This document shows, in pieces, positions 32,349 to 42,639 of a DNA stretch of 64,000 bases. Each line of letters begins with the position of its first letter. The stretch's first letter is position 1. Source of the stretch: Erinaceus europaeus (taxonomy: Eukaryota > Chordata > Mammalia > Eulipotyphla > Erinaceidae); the NCBI RefSeq assembly GCF_950295315.1, contig NC_080165.1, forward strand, positions 5,613,225 through 5,677,224, written 5' to 3'. The position numbers and the translations under genes were made by a program. A model generated the notes under the pieces. It made no database searches and had not been told where the DNA came from. It worked only from the letters and a program-made list of their open reading frames with translations.

Positions 32349-32516
32349 TTGATGGACTGGACAAAGCTTCTCTAGCAAATTCAGAGGGTCCGACTACAGG
32401 CTCCCACACTCCTCCCTTCAAACGGAAGGGGAAACTGTCCACCATTGGTAAAATCTTTAAGCCTTGGAAGTGGAGGAAAAAGAAGACCAGTGACAAATTT
32501 CGAGAAACTTCAGCAG
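32349..32516 (+). CDS. PHACTR2: PHACTR2 internal coding exon (phase 1-1, 56 codons)
   Basis: PHACTR proteins bind protein phosphatase 1 and monomeric actin and regulate the actin cytoskeleton. The 168-bp exon begins with the last two bases of a split Val codon and ends with the first base of another Val codon. The translation opens with DGLDKASLANSEGP, then TPPFKRKGKLSTIG, the family hallmark KIFKPWKWRKKK (about residues 34-45 of the exon product) and DKFRETSA. In PHACTR1 the equivalent basic block is a nuclear-localisation signal beside the N-terminal RPEL actin-binding motif; that motif should start in the next exon, which I did not find in the window. PHACTR2 is preferred over PHACTR4 and PHACTR1/3 because of KTSDKFRETSA and the DGLDKAS lead, judged against remembered paralogues. 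Flanking splice sites are canonical and there is no stop or frameshift. Confidence 0.9.
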
Positions 32517-32522
32517 GTATGA
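32517..32522 (+). promoter_or_regulatory. PHACTR2: 5' splice site of the PHACTR2 exon
   Basis: CAG at the exon end is followed by GTATGA, a normal U2-type donor. Confidence 0.88.
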
Positions 32523-32590
32523 ATATTACCATTTTGGTAGTAGAGAGCCATTGTTAATGTTTTTAAAAGGTAGAGAATTGTGTCTTGCAG

Positions 32591-32608
32591 TTTTTTTTTC
32601 TTTTTTCT

Positions 32609-32647
<39 letters not shown>
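32591..32647. repeat. T-rich pyrimidine tract
   Basis: About 57 bp of T with scattered C, 75 bp after the exon donor. Confidence 0.93.
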
Positions 32648-32649
32648 AA

Positions 32650-33410
32650 ATATCTTCCTTGAAGTATTTGTTCTGTGGGCAAGGTTGAATGGCTGCTCAA
32701 AGAGTGTTGTCATATTTATTGTTCAATTTAAAAGATTATTTTCAACTTGAGTGTTACTTGTTTGGGGAACATCTCGACTTACAGAATTGTTGTCAAGAGG
32801 GCATGTTCCTCCATTTCCCCACGACAGGCACCAGTACACTTTTCACATCCACCAAACCCTCACCTTGTTCCATCACCAGGCACGAGGTTCCCCAGCCTCC
32901 TCTTCCTGTCTCTTCCTCCTTCTGAGTCCTTGAATCTGCAGTGTCGACCCAGGGCCGCTGAGGGCTCACCTGCATTGTCACCAGCACTGTGTCCGTGCTG
33001 TCTGTGAGTGAGCTCAGCAGGTCTTCCGCTTCCTCCTCCCTCTTAGTCTGCAGAACTTTCAGCACCGGTCTAGTACCAATGGTGTTCTGCTTAGGGCAGC
33101 AAAGCTCATTTCTTTCCAACTCCACCATCCGAGTTTTCACTGCACCATAGTCTAATAGTATCAGTATATGCACAGGCTCATAGAGCTTATCTTGCTGGAA
33201 TTCACTGAGCTAAAAGCTGGCCTTTGACTCCGCAACTGTCAAGTAAAAGAGAAAATAGGACGCACATCACAAGAGAGCAAGGTGGAAACACTAAGGAAAT
33301 TTCTTTGAAGGAAATCGTCTCTGATACACTTGCCGACTTCTTTGAACATTTCATATTTTAAAACGATATCGGGGATTTATCTCAACATAATCGTAGAGGA
33401 CGAATGAGTA
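32650..33410. other. No recognised element; - strand open frame of 126 codons
   Basis: The frame at 32793-33173 (-) includes KTRMVELERNELCC and REEEAEDLLSSL but matches nothing I know. The region 32750-32940 weakly resembles the antisense L1-like sequence at 35509-35760. Confidence 0.4.
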
Positions 33411-33419
33411 TAGATAAAA

Positions 33420-33592
33420 GATGGCTGGCAGATAGCTTGCCTAGTAACGTGTTCCCCTTCCCGTGGGCAAGGCCTCTGGTTTCAGCCCCAAAACATGCGT
33501 GGAACCGTGGCTTAACGGTGAAGTTCCCCAGATGGTGGAGTGATGCCTGGTGTCTCTCCCCTCTCTATCTGAAAAAGAATTTTTAAAAATCA
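33420..33592 (+). mobile_element. SINE-D
   Basis: GATGGCTGGCAGATAGCTTG, GCCTCTGGTTTCAGCCCCAA and GATGGTGGAGTGATGCCTGG. Confidence 0.65.
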
Positions 33593-33599
33593 GGTCAGG

Positions 33600-33989
33600 G
33601 GTGGTAGAATCATTCATGTACGAGGTGCCTGTGCTACAAAAAAAATAAATAAATAAGAATTAAAAATTAAAAAGAGGATTGACCTTGAGTTGGTCATCAT
33701 TGAAGTCAGACAGTATGTTGAACTTATTATCTTTACTTACACATATTGAACATTTCTATAACTGAAGGGCAGAAGGAAGTAGAGTGTGTTGGGGGGGGAA
33801 GATAGATTGATTGTCATCTTCATCAGCTCCTGATTGACCTCTTAGATGGGCAGGCAGATGCAGGTTGGGGACAGAACCCTACCTCCAGAGTGAAGATGCC
33901 TGTGTCCCAGTCATGGACTGGCCACCAACCACCCTATGAGCTTGGACTAGTCACAGCTGTCTCTAGGTTATCTGGGGCCAGAAAACCCC
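33600..33989. other. No clear feature
   Basis: Includes AATAAATAAATAAG near 33642. L1 similarity begins only near 33990. Confidence 0.45.
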
Positions 33990-34859
33990 TAGAATTGCCA
34001 GATCAATCTTGAGAAATAAATAAATAATAACAAGACCAGAGGCATCACACTTCCTGACCTCAAACTCCTTTATCGAGCTACTGTAGACAAGATGGCCAGA
34101 TGCTGGAGCCAGAACAGACAACACAGCTCCGTGGAACAGAACTCAAACGTCCAGAATTTAGTCCTCACACCTACAGGCGACTCATTTTTTTTTGTTGTTG
34201 TTGTTGTTTTTATTTTTTGATGAAGGGGCCCAGAACATTAAATGGAGAAAGGAGAGTCTCTTCAACAAAACCACCAGAAATAGACCTGCATATGACCTAG
34301 CCATTTGTCTCCTGGGAATATATCCAAAGGAAACACCTATCAGAAGAGACCTGTGTATATATCCATGTTCATAGCAGCACAGTCTGTAATCAAAACCTAG
34401 ATACAACCCAGCCAAGTGGCAAAACAAACAAACAAACAAAACCTACGGTGGAATACTACTCAGCTGTTAAAAACAGTCAAGTCCTCTTCTTTGCCTCATC
34501 TTGGATGAAGCTGGAAGATACCATGTTGAGTGAGATAAGCCAAAAAGAGAAGGATAAGTAGCAAATGATGTCACTTATAACTGGGGCCTAATAATGAGGG
34601 GCCGAGAGGGAGGAGACACAGGAAAACATGAACTGGGCCTGGGGTATTGCACCAAAGCAAGGAACTCTGGGACAGGCGGTAGGAAGGGGCTACAAAGAAC
34701 TGTGGGGGTTGCGTGCATAATGAGATTATATGCATGTGGGGCAGGGGTAGTAGATGGAATAATGGTTATGGAAACAGATTCTCATGCTGGAGGCTCCCAA
34801 GTTCCAGGTACAATCCCCCTTACCACCATAAGCCAGACCTGAGCAGTTCTCTGGTGAAA

Positions 34860-34917
<58 letters not shown>

Positions 34918-34985
34918 AGTTATATGCATGTGTCAATGACTACACTGTGAAGCATGAACCCCCTCAATAAAAAAATAATAATGAT
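33990..34985 (+). mobile_element. L1 ORF2 3' end and 3' UTR, split by SINE-C
   Basis: GAGGCATCACACTTCCTGAC and CTCAAACTCCTTTATCGAGC (ORF2), then CTCCTGGGAATATATCCAAA, CATGTTCATAGCAGCACAGT and GGAATACTACTCAGCTGTTA follow the conserved L1 order. GTATTGCACCAAAGCAAGG is the 3' UTR. The end CCCTCAATAAAAAAATAAT provides a poly-A signal. Many frame breaks; not functional. Confidence 0.88.
34739..34919 (+). mobile_element. SINE-C with (GAAA)n tail, inserted in L1
   Basis: Head GGAATAATGGTTATGG, GGCTCCCAAGTTCCAGGTAC, then GAGCAGTTCTCTGGTGAAAG and about 14 GAAA units. Duplication TTATATGCATGTG at 34726-34738 and 34920-34932. Confidence 0.93.
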
Positions 34986-35084
34986 AGACTTTAAAATTGT
35001 ATCACAATAGCATTAAAACATGCTGAGAAGATGTGTGAAAAATTCCTTGTGAATTTGTCGGCTGCATTTGCACCATCTCTTTTT

Positions 35085-35365
35085 CTTTTTTTTTTTTGAA
35101 AAAGTTTTTTATTTATTTCCTTTTTGTTGCCCTTGTTTCCATTGTTGTTGTAGTTATTATTGTTGATGTTGATGTCATTGGATAGGACAGAAATGGAGAG
35201 AGGAGGGGAAGACAGAGGGGGAGAGAAAGACAGACACCTGCAGACCTGCTTCACCACCTGTGAAGCGACTCCCCTGCAGGTGGGGAGCCGGGGATCCTTA
35301 CACCGGTCCTTGCGCTTTACGCCACATGCGCTTAACCCGCTATGCTACTGCCAGACTTCCTTTTT
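35085..35365 (-). mobile_element. SINE-A, short-tail form
   Basis: TTTATTTCCTTTTTGTTGCC, GATAGGACAGAAATGGAGAG and a head with a small internal deletion near box B (GGGGATCCTTACACC). Confidence 0.93.
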
Positions 35366-35394
35366 TTTTTTTTTAATTGTTATTGTTGCGATTT

Positions 35395-36205
35395 AAATTT
35401 CATAGGAGGTTATCGACTGTCCTTTGATGGAGTATTTTATCATTACTTTGTATGTGTATTTATTTATTTATTTATTTTCCCCATGTTATCCGGAGCTTAA
35501 TAGTTTACAGTACAGTTGTTGACACATGGATACAGTTCCCCTTCTCCACATAATGTGTGTCTGCAAAACTTCTGCACTCCCCAACTTCACACCCCAAAGC
35601 CCCTCTGCACCTCAGGCCTCTGTCTTCCTGTCCCTCCCAGGAGCGTCTTCCGCTTTCGTCCAAGTGTTTGTTTTGCCATTCTGTCCTTGTCTCCCAACTT
35701 CTGCCGACTAATGACGTCACCCAGCACTCACCCACTTCTCCCTGACTCATCCCACCCAACACTGTTCTTCAAGGTCTAGCCAAGAGGTGGTAAATCCCTG
35801 GTCTTTACTCCATTTTGACTTGATTTTGGTGGATAGTGTTAAGGGGTGGTCTGGCTGCGTGCTCTTCCCAGTACCGTTTGTGGAAGGAACTATTGCTCTG
35901 TAGTATAAACTGACGTCGGGGACACGGCACTTCTGCTTATTTCCTTATTTCTCTCAAGTGCTCTGGCAGTTCATGGTTCTTTTGTGGTTCCACACAAATT
36001 TTTGGACAATTTTTTTTTTAATTTCCTTGGTTCCTTGTGAGTGTTGTATCTAATTTACAATATCTGTGACAGGCTTTTTCAGTTTGGCCTTGGTTCACCC
36101 ACATGGGTCATATTACTCCGTCAATTACCCTCCCCTTCCTCATGTCTTAATTTCCTACTGTTGTTGTGTTCCTGGTTCACTGATCACCTGAGGTAGAGTT
36201 GGCAT
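35395..36205 (-). mobile_element. L1 ORF2 3' part, antisense
   Basis: TACTCCATTTTGACTTGATT and CAGTACCGTTTGTGGAAGGA, then TCTTTTGTGGTTCCACACAA match the reverse complement of L1 ORF2 in the expected order. The leftmost part (TACAGTACAGTTGTTGACAC) is more divergent. Confidence 0.75.
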
Positions 36206-36220
36206 TCCATTATTTCTTCT

Positions 36221-36423
36221 TCTTCTTTTTAAAAGATTTTATTTTTATTTATTCATGAACATAGAAGGAGAGAGAGAGAGACAGAGACAGAGACAGACAG
36301 ACACACAGAAAGAAAGAACCAGACATCACTCTGGTACATGTGCTACTGGGGATTGAACTCAGGACCTTGTGCTTGAAAGTCCAATGCTTTTTTATCCACT
36401 GCACCACCTCCTGGACCGACCAC
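36221..36423 (-). mobile_element. SINE-C, perfect TSD
   Basis: AACATAGAAGGAGAGAGAGA, TGTGCTACTGGGGATTGAAC and ATCCACTGCACCACCTCCTG. Duplication TCCATTATTTCTTCT at 36206-36220 and 36424-36438. Confidence 0.9.
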
Positions 36424-37169
36424 TCCATTATTTCTTCTAATGTTGGATTCCTTTCAGTAATTATAAGGCAGAATGGGTAGTGGAAAATTCTTTCAGCTTT
36501 TATATGTTAGAGAAGATTTGTACTTCTTCCTCATACTTGAAGGATAATTAGACAGGATAGAGTATTTGTGATTGGCAATTCTTACCTTTTAATACTTTGA
36601 AAATATCATTACTCTCCCTTCTTACCTCGGGTTTGTGATGAGAAGTCTGATGAAAGCCTGACAGTCATACCTCTCTATGTCACTTTCTCCCTTTCCCAAG
36701 CAGCCTGCCTATAGTATATTTTCCCCTTCCTCTTGCTTTTGGATAGCATTACTGTGATGTGTTTTGGTATGGAACATTTCAGATTCAAGAACTTGGGTGT
36801 TTGCTCAGGTTCCTGGATGTCTTAAGTTTTGAACATTGCCCAGGCATGGAAAATTTTTCTGCTATGATTTCTTTGAATATGTTCTCTGCCCCTCTCTCCC
36901 TCTCTTCATCCTCAGGGATCTCAGTGACTCTCACAATCATGATTCTGATGGAGCCTGCTGTTTCACAGAGAACTGCTTCATTTTTCATAAACACTTCTTC
37001 TCCAACAGCTTTGAACCCACAAACTGTGGTGTTTTTTATCTTCTGGTCCGGATATTCTCTCCTCACCGGATTGAGTCTAGTTCCTGGAAGGCCTGCTGCC
37101 AGAGCCTGAACTGCATTCAAAGTGTCTTTTACACCCCTGCAGCTCTGTTTGAAGATTTTAATGTGCATG

Positions 37170-37269
37170 GGTGTGTGTGCGTGTGCGTGTGTGTGCATCT
37201 GCACGTGTGTGTGCGTCTGCACGTGTGTGTGTGCGCGCGTGTGTGTGTGTGCATGTGTGTGTGTGTGTT
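37170..37269. repeat. (GT)n with GCGC and CAT interruptions
   Basis: About 100 bp of alternating purine-pyrimidine sequence, including GTGTGCGCGCGTGTGTG. Confidence 0.96.
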
Positions 37270-37343
37270 GTAACTCTTTGCTTAAAGGATCTCTGAGTTC
37301 TTGAATTCTTGAATTTGTGTCTGTATGTTAAATTTATATTCTT

Positions 37344-37632
37344 TAAAAAATTTTTTTAATGTTTGTTTTTCTTTCCTTTTTTTTGCCCTAGTTTTTATTG
37401 TTGTTGTAGTTATTGTTGTTGATGTTGTTGTTGTTGGATAGGACAGAGAAAAATGGAGAGAGGAAGGGAAGACAGAGGGGGAGAGAAAGACAGACACCTG
37501 CAGACCTGCTTCACCGCCTGTGAAGCGACTCCCCTGCAGGTGGGGAGCCGGGGGCTCGAACCGGGATACTTAAGCCAGTCCTCGCGCTTTGTGCCATGTG
37601 CGCTTAACCCGCTGCACCACCGCCCAACTCCC
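37344..37632 (-). mobile_element. SINE-A, short-tail form, perfect 15-bp TSD
   Basis: Body and tRNA head (TAACCCGCTGCACCACCGCC) bounded by TAAATTTATATTCTT at 37329-37343 and 37633-37647. Confidence 0.97.
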
Positions 37633-38299
37633 TAAATTTATATTCTTGAATTGCCTTCATAATGAATTTTCTGAACTCTGTCTTACATTTCTTTCTCCCA
37701 GATCTTTGTGTCTTTGATTATTTATATATTTCTCCCATGGTCTAGTTGTTTCTAAGCTCCCACATTAAACATAATTTCTGTTGTTCTACCTGCAGGTGGC
37801 ACTGGCTATGTTGTTCATATATTGGGGCAGTGGGGTGGGGAGGTGTTAGTTTGCCATATGTCCATGGGGAGATTTAGTGCCTGTGACAACACAGCAGGGG
37901 CCATAGCCTTGCTTCAGTCTGTGCTCTCATGTCTGGGAGCCTGCTGCTGCAGTGTGGCCAGAGCTTCAGTTTCTGACCAGATTTTCCCTTGATAAATTCC
38001 CTACCTTCCTGGGGCCAACCCTGTGCTCCTCAGCCTTGCTCTGAGGATGGCCTGCCCTGGCTGCTGGCTCAGGCTGTTCCTTTTGAGAATTTGCTTTGCT
38101 GCAGCCTCCAGCCACCTGTGGTTCAGTGAGTTTCTTCAAGAGCCTCAGTTATGATTTGATGAGGTTCCAGGTGATTTCCCCTTTTTTTTTTTTAACTGGT
38201 CATCATAGAGAGATCTTTTGGCAGCTGTCACAAGATGTATTTACTTTAAGGCTTAAATCTCTGCTAATCTTTGTGGAACACATCATTAAAATTAAAACA

Positions 38300-38376
38300 A
38301 TGTGGCAGGGCTATGGCACAGAGAGTATACACATTACCACCGGTGAGGACTTGGGTTCAATTCCCCAGTCCTCACG

Positions 38377-38436
<60 letters not shown>

Positions 38437-38635
38437 GCGCGGAAAGCTTCATGAGTGCTACAGCTGTCTCTCAGTCTCCCTCCCACCTCCCCTCCACCTC
38501 TTCTCACCCTTTTTCTCCCTCTTAGTTTGTCTCTATCTGTATCTAAATGAAGGAAGGAAAAAAATTAAGAAAAAAGATCTCTGGGAACAGTGGAATTGTG
38601 ATAACCCTGGTGGTAAAAAAATAAAATAAAATAAA
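38300..38635 (+). mobile_element. Old SINE with an internal (GT)n expansion
   Basis: GGCAGGGCTATGGCACAGAG and GACTTGGGTTCAATTCCCC (box B) lead into 58 bp of GT at 38378-38435, then GAAAGCTTCATGAGTGCTAC, a CT-rich body and GAACAGTGGAATTGTGATAA. The GT run replaces the normal CACCTGCAGG segment. Confidence 0.75.
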
Positions 38636-38640
38636 ATTCT

Positions 38641-38915
38641 TGGGAGTCAGGCAGTAGTGCAGCAGGTTAAGCGCAGGTGGCGCAAAGTGCAAGGACCAGG
38701 CTTAAGGATCCTGGTTCGAGCCCCCGGCTCCCCACCTGCAGGGGAGTCGCTTCACAAGCGGTGAAGCAGGTCTGCAGGTGTCTGTCTTTCTCTCCCCCTC
38801 TCTGTCTTCCCCATCTCTCTCCATTTCTCTCTGTTCTATCCAACACAACAATATAAAGACAACAAGGGCAACAAAAGGAAAAATAAATAAAATTAAATTA
38901 AAAAAAATAAAATTC
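38641..38915 (+). mobile_element. SINE-A, short-tail form
   Basis: GGGAGTCAGGCAGTAGTGCA, GGTTCGAGCCC, CT-rich body, GACAACAAGGGCAACAAAAG tail. It was inserted in the A-rich tail of the preceding SINE. Confidence 0.94.
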
Positions 38916-38934
38916 CTAAAAAGGAGAAGCACAG

Positions 38935-39320
38935 ATGTTGCCTCATATTTTTGTTGTTGTTATTGTTTTGTTTCGCACTGAGGGAATGTCTCATGTCTAA
39001 ATGAAAACCGATGCACTTGGAAATAACCAAAAGAAAGCAATTTTTTCTTTAATAAATCATTTTAACTTGTGAAATGTAGTTGCTCATAGATCACCAAGGC
39101 CATGTGCTGTCTGGGAAACTATATAAATACTTAGGCAAGACCCACAATATCTCAGCATATGAAAAAAGATGAATTTCTTCCAGGAACAAGTAACTTCTGT
39201 TTTTCCTTCACTTAAACTCCTGACTTTATATTCATACAGACATGAATCTTTTCTGTCTTCAACTACACAGTGATTAATATCACTTTTCCTAGACTGGGTT
39301 TTTGTTGTCAGAATTTTCAT
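38935..39320. other. No recognised feature
   Basis: Unique-looking intron. Confidence 0.5.
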
Positions 39321-39324
39321 TTTT

Positions 39325-39462
39325 TATTTATTATTTTATTTTTGCCAGAGCACTGCTCAGCTCTGGCTTATGGTGCTGAGGAGGATTGAACTTGAGGCCT
39401 AGGAGCTCGAGCATGAGAGTCTGTTTGCATTACCTTTATGCTACCTTGATACCCTGCCCGGC
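39325..39462 (-). mobile_element. SINE-C
   Basis: CCAGAGCACTGCTCAGCTCT, GGCTTATGGTGCTGAGGAGG and ACCTTTATGCTACCTTGATA. Confidence 0.8.
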
Positions 39463-39464
39463 TG

Positions 39465-39945
39465 TCAGATTTCTAATTGATCAGAGGCTGCAATACTGGC
39501 TTAATACCACTGCACTCACGGAATGCTCTGGCTGTGGGCACTGTGAAAAGTCCTATCCCCAGCCTGTTTTTGTGGCCTTGAGTCAACGATCCTGTGGGAA
39601 GCTCTTTCTAGTCTCGAAGCTCACCTGTTGTCGCATGGCCGGTTGACTTGTGCTCTCACCTCAGGCCCTCCAACTCTGTTTTAGAGCAGGAGTTTCCCCG
39701 CATCGTCAATGCTGGTTTCAACTGTCCCACAGCTTTTAGATGCGAGGGCAGAAGAATAGCCCTCTTTCCCATTCCCATTCTTGAGTTAAAGGCGCCCCTT
39801 TTTTTGTTGTTGCTATCCAAACTGTAGGTACTGTTCTTTCTCTGTCTCTCAAATTCAAACTGTCATTTGCACTTTTTTCTACATAATAATTCCTCCTTTT
39901 TTTTTAAGGGGGTCTTGGTGGGGGGAGAGTCTGTATTGTCAAATA
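39465..39945. other. No recognised feature
   Basis: Unique-looking intron. Confidence 0.5.
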
Positions 39946-39947
39946 TT

Positions 39948-40130
39948 CTGGGTGGGGCACTTGGTAGGACACATACATACATTATGACACGCCATGACCT
40001 GGTTTCAAGGGTTCAAGCCCTCTAGTCCCTGTCTACAGGGAAGAAGGTTCACCTGCAGTGAAACCTTTCTCCCTTGATCCTTTTTCTTCCCCTCTCAACT
40101 TCTCTCTCTATAAAGAAGGAAAGAAAGAGA
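39948..40130 (+). mobile_element. SINE-B, divergent
   Basis: GGTGGGGCACTTGGTAGGAC, GGGTTCAAGCCCTCTAGTCC and CTACAGGGAAGAAGGTTCAC; the tail is replaced by AAGGAAAGAAAG. Confidence 0.72.
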
Positions 40131-40136
40131 GAAAGA

Positions 40137-40895
40137 AGGAGTCGGGCGGTAGCGGGTTAAGCGCTGTTGGTATGCATGAGACCCCTTCTGTTTCATTTGG
40201 TTTAAATCCCCCCTGCTTAACACTATTCTATTTACATAACCACTTCATTCTATTTACATAACCGCTGTTAACAAGCACCTCCCTCCAGGGCATTGGTTCA
40301 ATCCCCACTGTTTCATGATATGTTTTTGCTCCACCCCCCCTCCTTGTCACACCCTGATCCCTTCTTTGTCACACCCTGATTTTCACCAGTCACTTTTCTC
40401 TCCACCCTCTCTATGTCACATCCTGTTTCCACCCTACTTGGGAAGTATATATAAAGACAGCATTGTGAGTTTTAGAGTACTTTACCTTGAGTTTAGCTTA
40501 GCTCGTCTTAGATTGTGCTGCGTCCTGCATGAATAAAGAGACACTGCGTACAACCCAGCCATGAGTCCCTGGTCGTCTGTTACCCGCCCGTGAAGCCAGC
40601 CCATTGAAAACAACATAACCCGTCGAAAACAACAAAGTGCAGGTGGCACAAAGCGCAAGGACCTGTGTTAAGGATCCCGGTTCGAACCCCGGCTCCCCAC
40701 CTGCAGGGGAGTCGCTTCCCAGGCGGTAAAGCAGGTCTGCAGGTGTCTGTCTTTCTCTCCCCCTCTCTGTCTTCCCCTCCTCTCTCCATTTCTCCCTGCC
40801 CTCTCCAACAAGGATGACATCAATAACAATAACTACAACAATAAAATAGCAAGGACAACAAAAGAGCATAAATAAACAAATATTTTTAAAAAGAG
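40137..40895 (+). mobile_element. SINE-A split by a solo LTR
   Basis: The head GGAGTCGGGCGGTAGCGGGT stops at 40164 and resumes at 40635 (AAGTGCAGGTGGCACAAAGC) with box B (GGTTCGAACCC), body and ACAACAATA tail. The missing middle is the LTR at 40165-40634. Confidence 0.93.
40165..40634 (+). mobile_element. Solo LTR of an endogenous retrovirus (470 bp)
   Basis: Starts TGTTGGTATG and ends AAAACAACA, with the 6-bp target duplication AAGCGC (40159-40164) and AAGTGC (40635-40640, one mismatch). It contains a TATA-like TATATATAAAG near 40446 and a poly-A signal AATAAA at 40532-40537. There is no internal retroviral sequence, so it is the product of LTR-LTR recombination. Six-base duplications are typical of class II (ERVK-like) elements; that class is an inference. 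Confidence 0.9.
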
Positions 40896-40899
40896 AGAA

Positions 40900-41404
40900 A
40901 GGAAGAAAATAAGGAGAGATAAAGAGAAAGAAAGAAAACAAAGAAAGAAGAAAGCAGACTTTTCTTCTGCCTCTCTTCCAGCCTACCAATATGAACACCC
41001 TTCCTCAAGTTCTTGACGGTTATATAACCTCACTAGTCTCTGCCGTCCATTACCAGCAAGATCGAGCATCTTGAAAAATCAAATTTGTGTTTTGCTACTT
41101 CCATTTTCTAAACCCTTGCCCCTGCATCATCAAGCACTCATCCTTACTTCTGGCCTCCTTGTCATTCTCTCATTTTCATGACTTCCACCTCCACAGCATT
41201 TGCCACCGCTGAATAAGTCCTTCCTTCATCTACAAAATGACTCACAAAAGGTATGATTATCTTGATTGCTCTGATTCTTCCTACTCTGTCTTGCCCCCTC
41301 CCTCCCTATCTTTCCTAAACCTTTAAGAGAAGTTTGCTATATATTTAATTCTTCTCTTTCTTTTCCCCCTTCCTCATCTTGCTCTCTTCTCGGAACCCAC
41401 ATCC
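40900..41404. other. No recognised feature
   Basis: Unique-looking, pyrimidine-rich intron. Confidence 0.5.
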
Positions 41405-41715
41405 CTTATTTATATTTATTTATTTATTTATAAAAAGGAAACACTGACGAAGCCATAGGATAAGAGGGGTACAACTCCACACAATTCCCACCACCAGAAC
41501 TCCATATCCCATCCCCTCCCCTGACAGCTTTCCTATTCTCTATCCCTCTGGGATTATGGACCCAGGGTCACTGTGGGATGCAGAAGGTGGGAGGTCTGGC
41601 TTCTGTAATTGCTTCCCCGCTGAACATGGGTGTTGACAGGTGGATCCATACTCCCAGCCTGTCTCTCTCTTTCCCTAGTGGAGCAGGGCTCTGGGGAAGC
41701 TGGGCTCCAGGACCC
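41405..41715 (-). mobile_element. LINE-L copy 6 (short)
   Basis: TTATTTATTTATAAAAAGGA, CAACTCCACACAATTCCCAC, GGTGGATCCATACTCCCAGC; stops at TGGGCTCCAGGACCC after about 310 bp. Confidence 0.85.
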
Positions 41716-42060
41716 ATATCTCTTAAACAGGTTCAGACACCTGAGGTCAAGTGTTCACAGGAAATCTACATGTTTTGTCTACATATAAGTCAACGTTGTG
41801 CACATGGAGGCTTTGAGATAGCTCATTCATAGGGGAAAAGAGACACACATGCACACATAGCTCATTCATAGGGGAAAATAGACACACGTGCACACACATA
41901 TGTATGTGTGTGTGTGGTGTGGCAAGGAGGGAGATTCTCCTATCCAGTTGATGCACAATCAAGGCCAAGAGTCCAAGAGTATCTTCAGAACAGAAGAAGC
42001 GTGTTATGACACCTGTGTGACTGAGAGCATTTCAGAAGTAGTCATAGGAAAAAGAGGCTT
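41716..42060. other. Local tandem duplication, otherwise unrecognised
   Basis: TAGCTCATTCATAGGGGAAA occurs at about 41819 and 41858, each followed by AGACACAC(A/G)TGCACACA, a ~39-bp duplication. Confidence 0.7.
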
Positions 42061-42063
42061 GGG

Positions 42064-42630
42064 GGCCGGACGGTGGCACACCGGGTTAAACACACACAAA
42101 GCACAACGACACGCACAAGTGTCCCGGTTCAAGCCCCCAGCTCCCCACCTGCAGGGGGTTGTCACTTCACAAGCAGTGAAGCAGGTTTGCAGGTGTCTAT
42201 CTTTCTCTTTTCCTCTCTGTCTTCCCCATCTCTCTCAGTTTCTCTCTGTCCTGTCTGATAAAAGTGGGAAAAAACTGGAGTTGGGTGGTAGCGCAGCCGG
42301 TTAAGCGCACGTGGCGCAAAGCGCAAGGACCGGCGTAAGGATCCCGGTTCGAGCCCCCGGCTTCCCATCTGCAGGGGAGTCGCTTCACAGACAGTGAAGC
42401 AGGTCTGCAGGTGTCTCTCCCCACCCCCATCTTCCCCTTTACTCTCTGTCCTATCTAACAACAATGACATCAGTCATAACTACAACAATAAAACAACAAG
42501 GGCAACCAGAGGGAATAAACAATAATAAATATTTTTTTTTTAAAGTGGGAAAAAAAACACCTCCAGGAGCAGTGGATTTGTAGTGTAGGCACCGAGCCTC
42601 AGCGATAACCCTGGAGTCAAGAAAAGGAAA
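42064..42630 (+). mobile_element. Outer SINE-A, long-tail form, split by another SINE-A
   Basis: GGCCGGACGGTGGCACACCG head through CTGTCTGATAAAAGTGGG, then resumes at 42542 with the CCTCCAGGAGCAGTGGATTT module ending ATAACCCTGGAGTC. Confidence 0.92.
42275..42541 (+). mobile_element. Inner SINE-A, short-tail form
   Basis: Head with intact boxes (TAGCGCAGCCGGTTAAG, GGTTCGAGCCC). Perfect duplication AAAGTGGGAAAAAA at 42261-42274 and 42542-42555. It is younger than the outer copy. Confidence 0.95.
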
Positions 42631-42639
42631 GACAAAAGA

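Larger units (their letters stand above)
36430..38130 (-). mobile_element. L1M/HAL1-type element, ORF1 and flanks
   Basis: On the - strand the translation near 36890-36990 reads VTEIPEDEERERGAENIF and EIIAEKF, the characteristic stretch of L1 ORF1 protein. Downstream of it (36440-36700) lies the post-ORF1 sequence and upstream (37280-38130) the 5' part. It is broken by a GT repeat at 37170-37269 and a SINE-A at 37344-37632. The ORF1-only layout suggests HAL1, but a deleted L1M is equally possible. Confidence 0.72.

Noticed and set aside
34739..34919. Active gene or promoter suggested by AATAAA signals nearby
   Set aside because: The signals belong to L1 and SINE tails.
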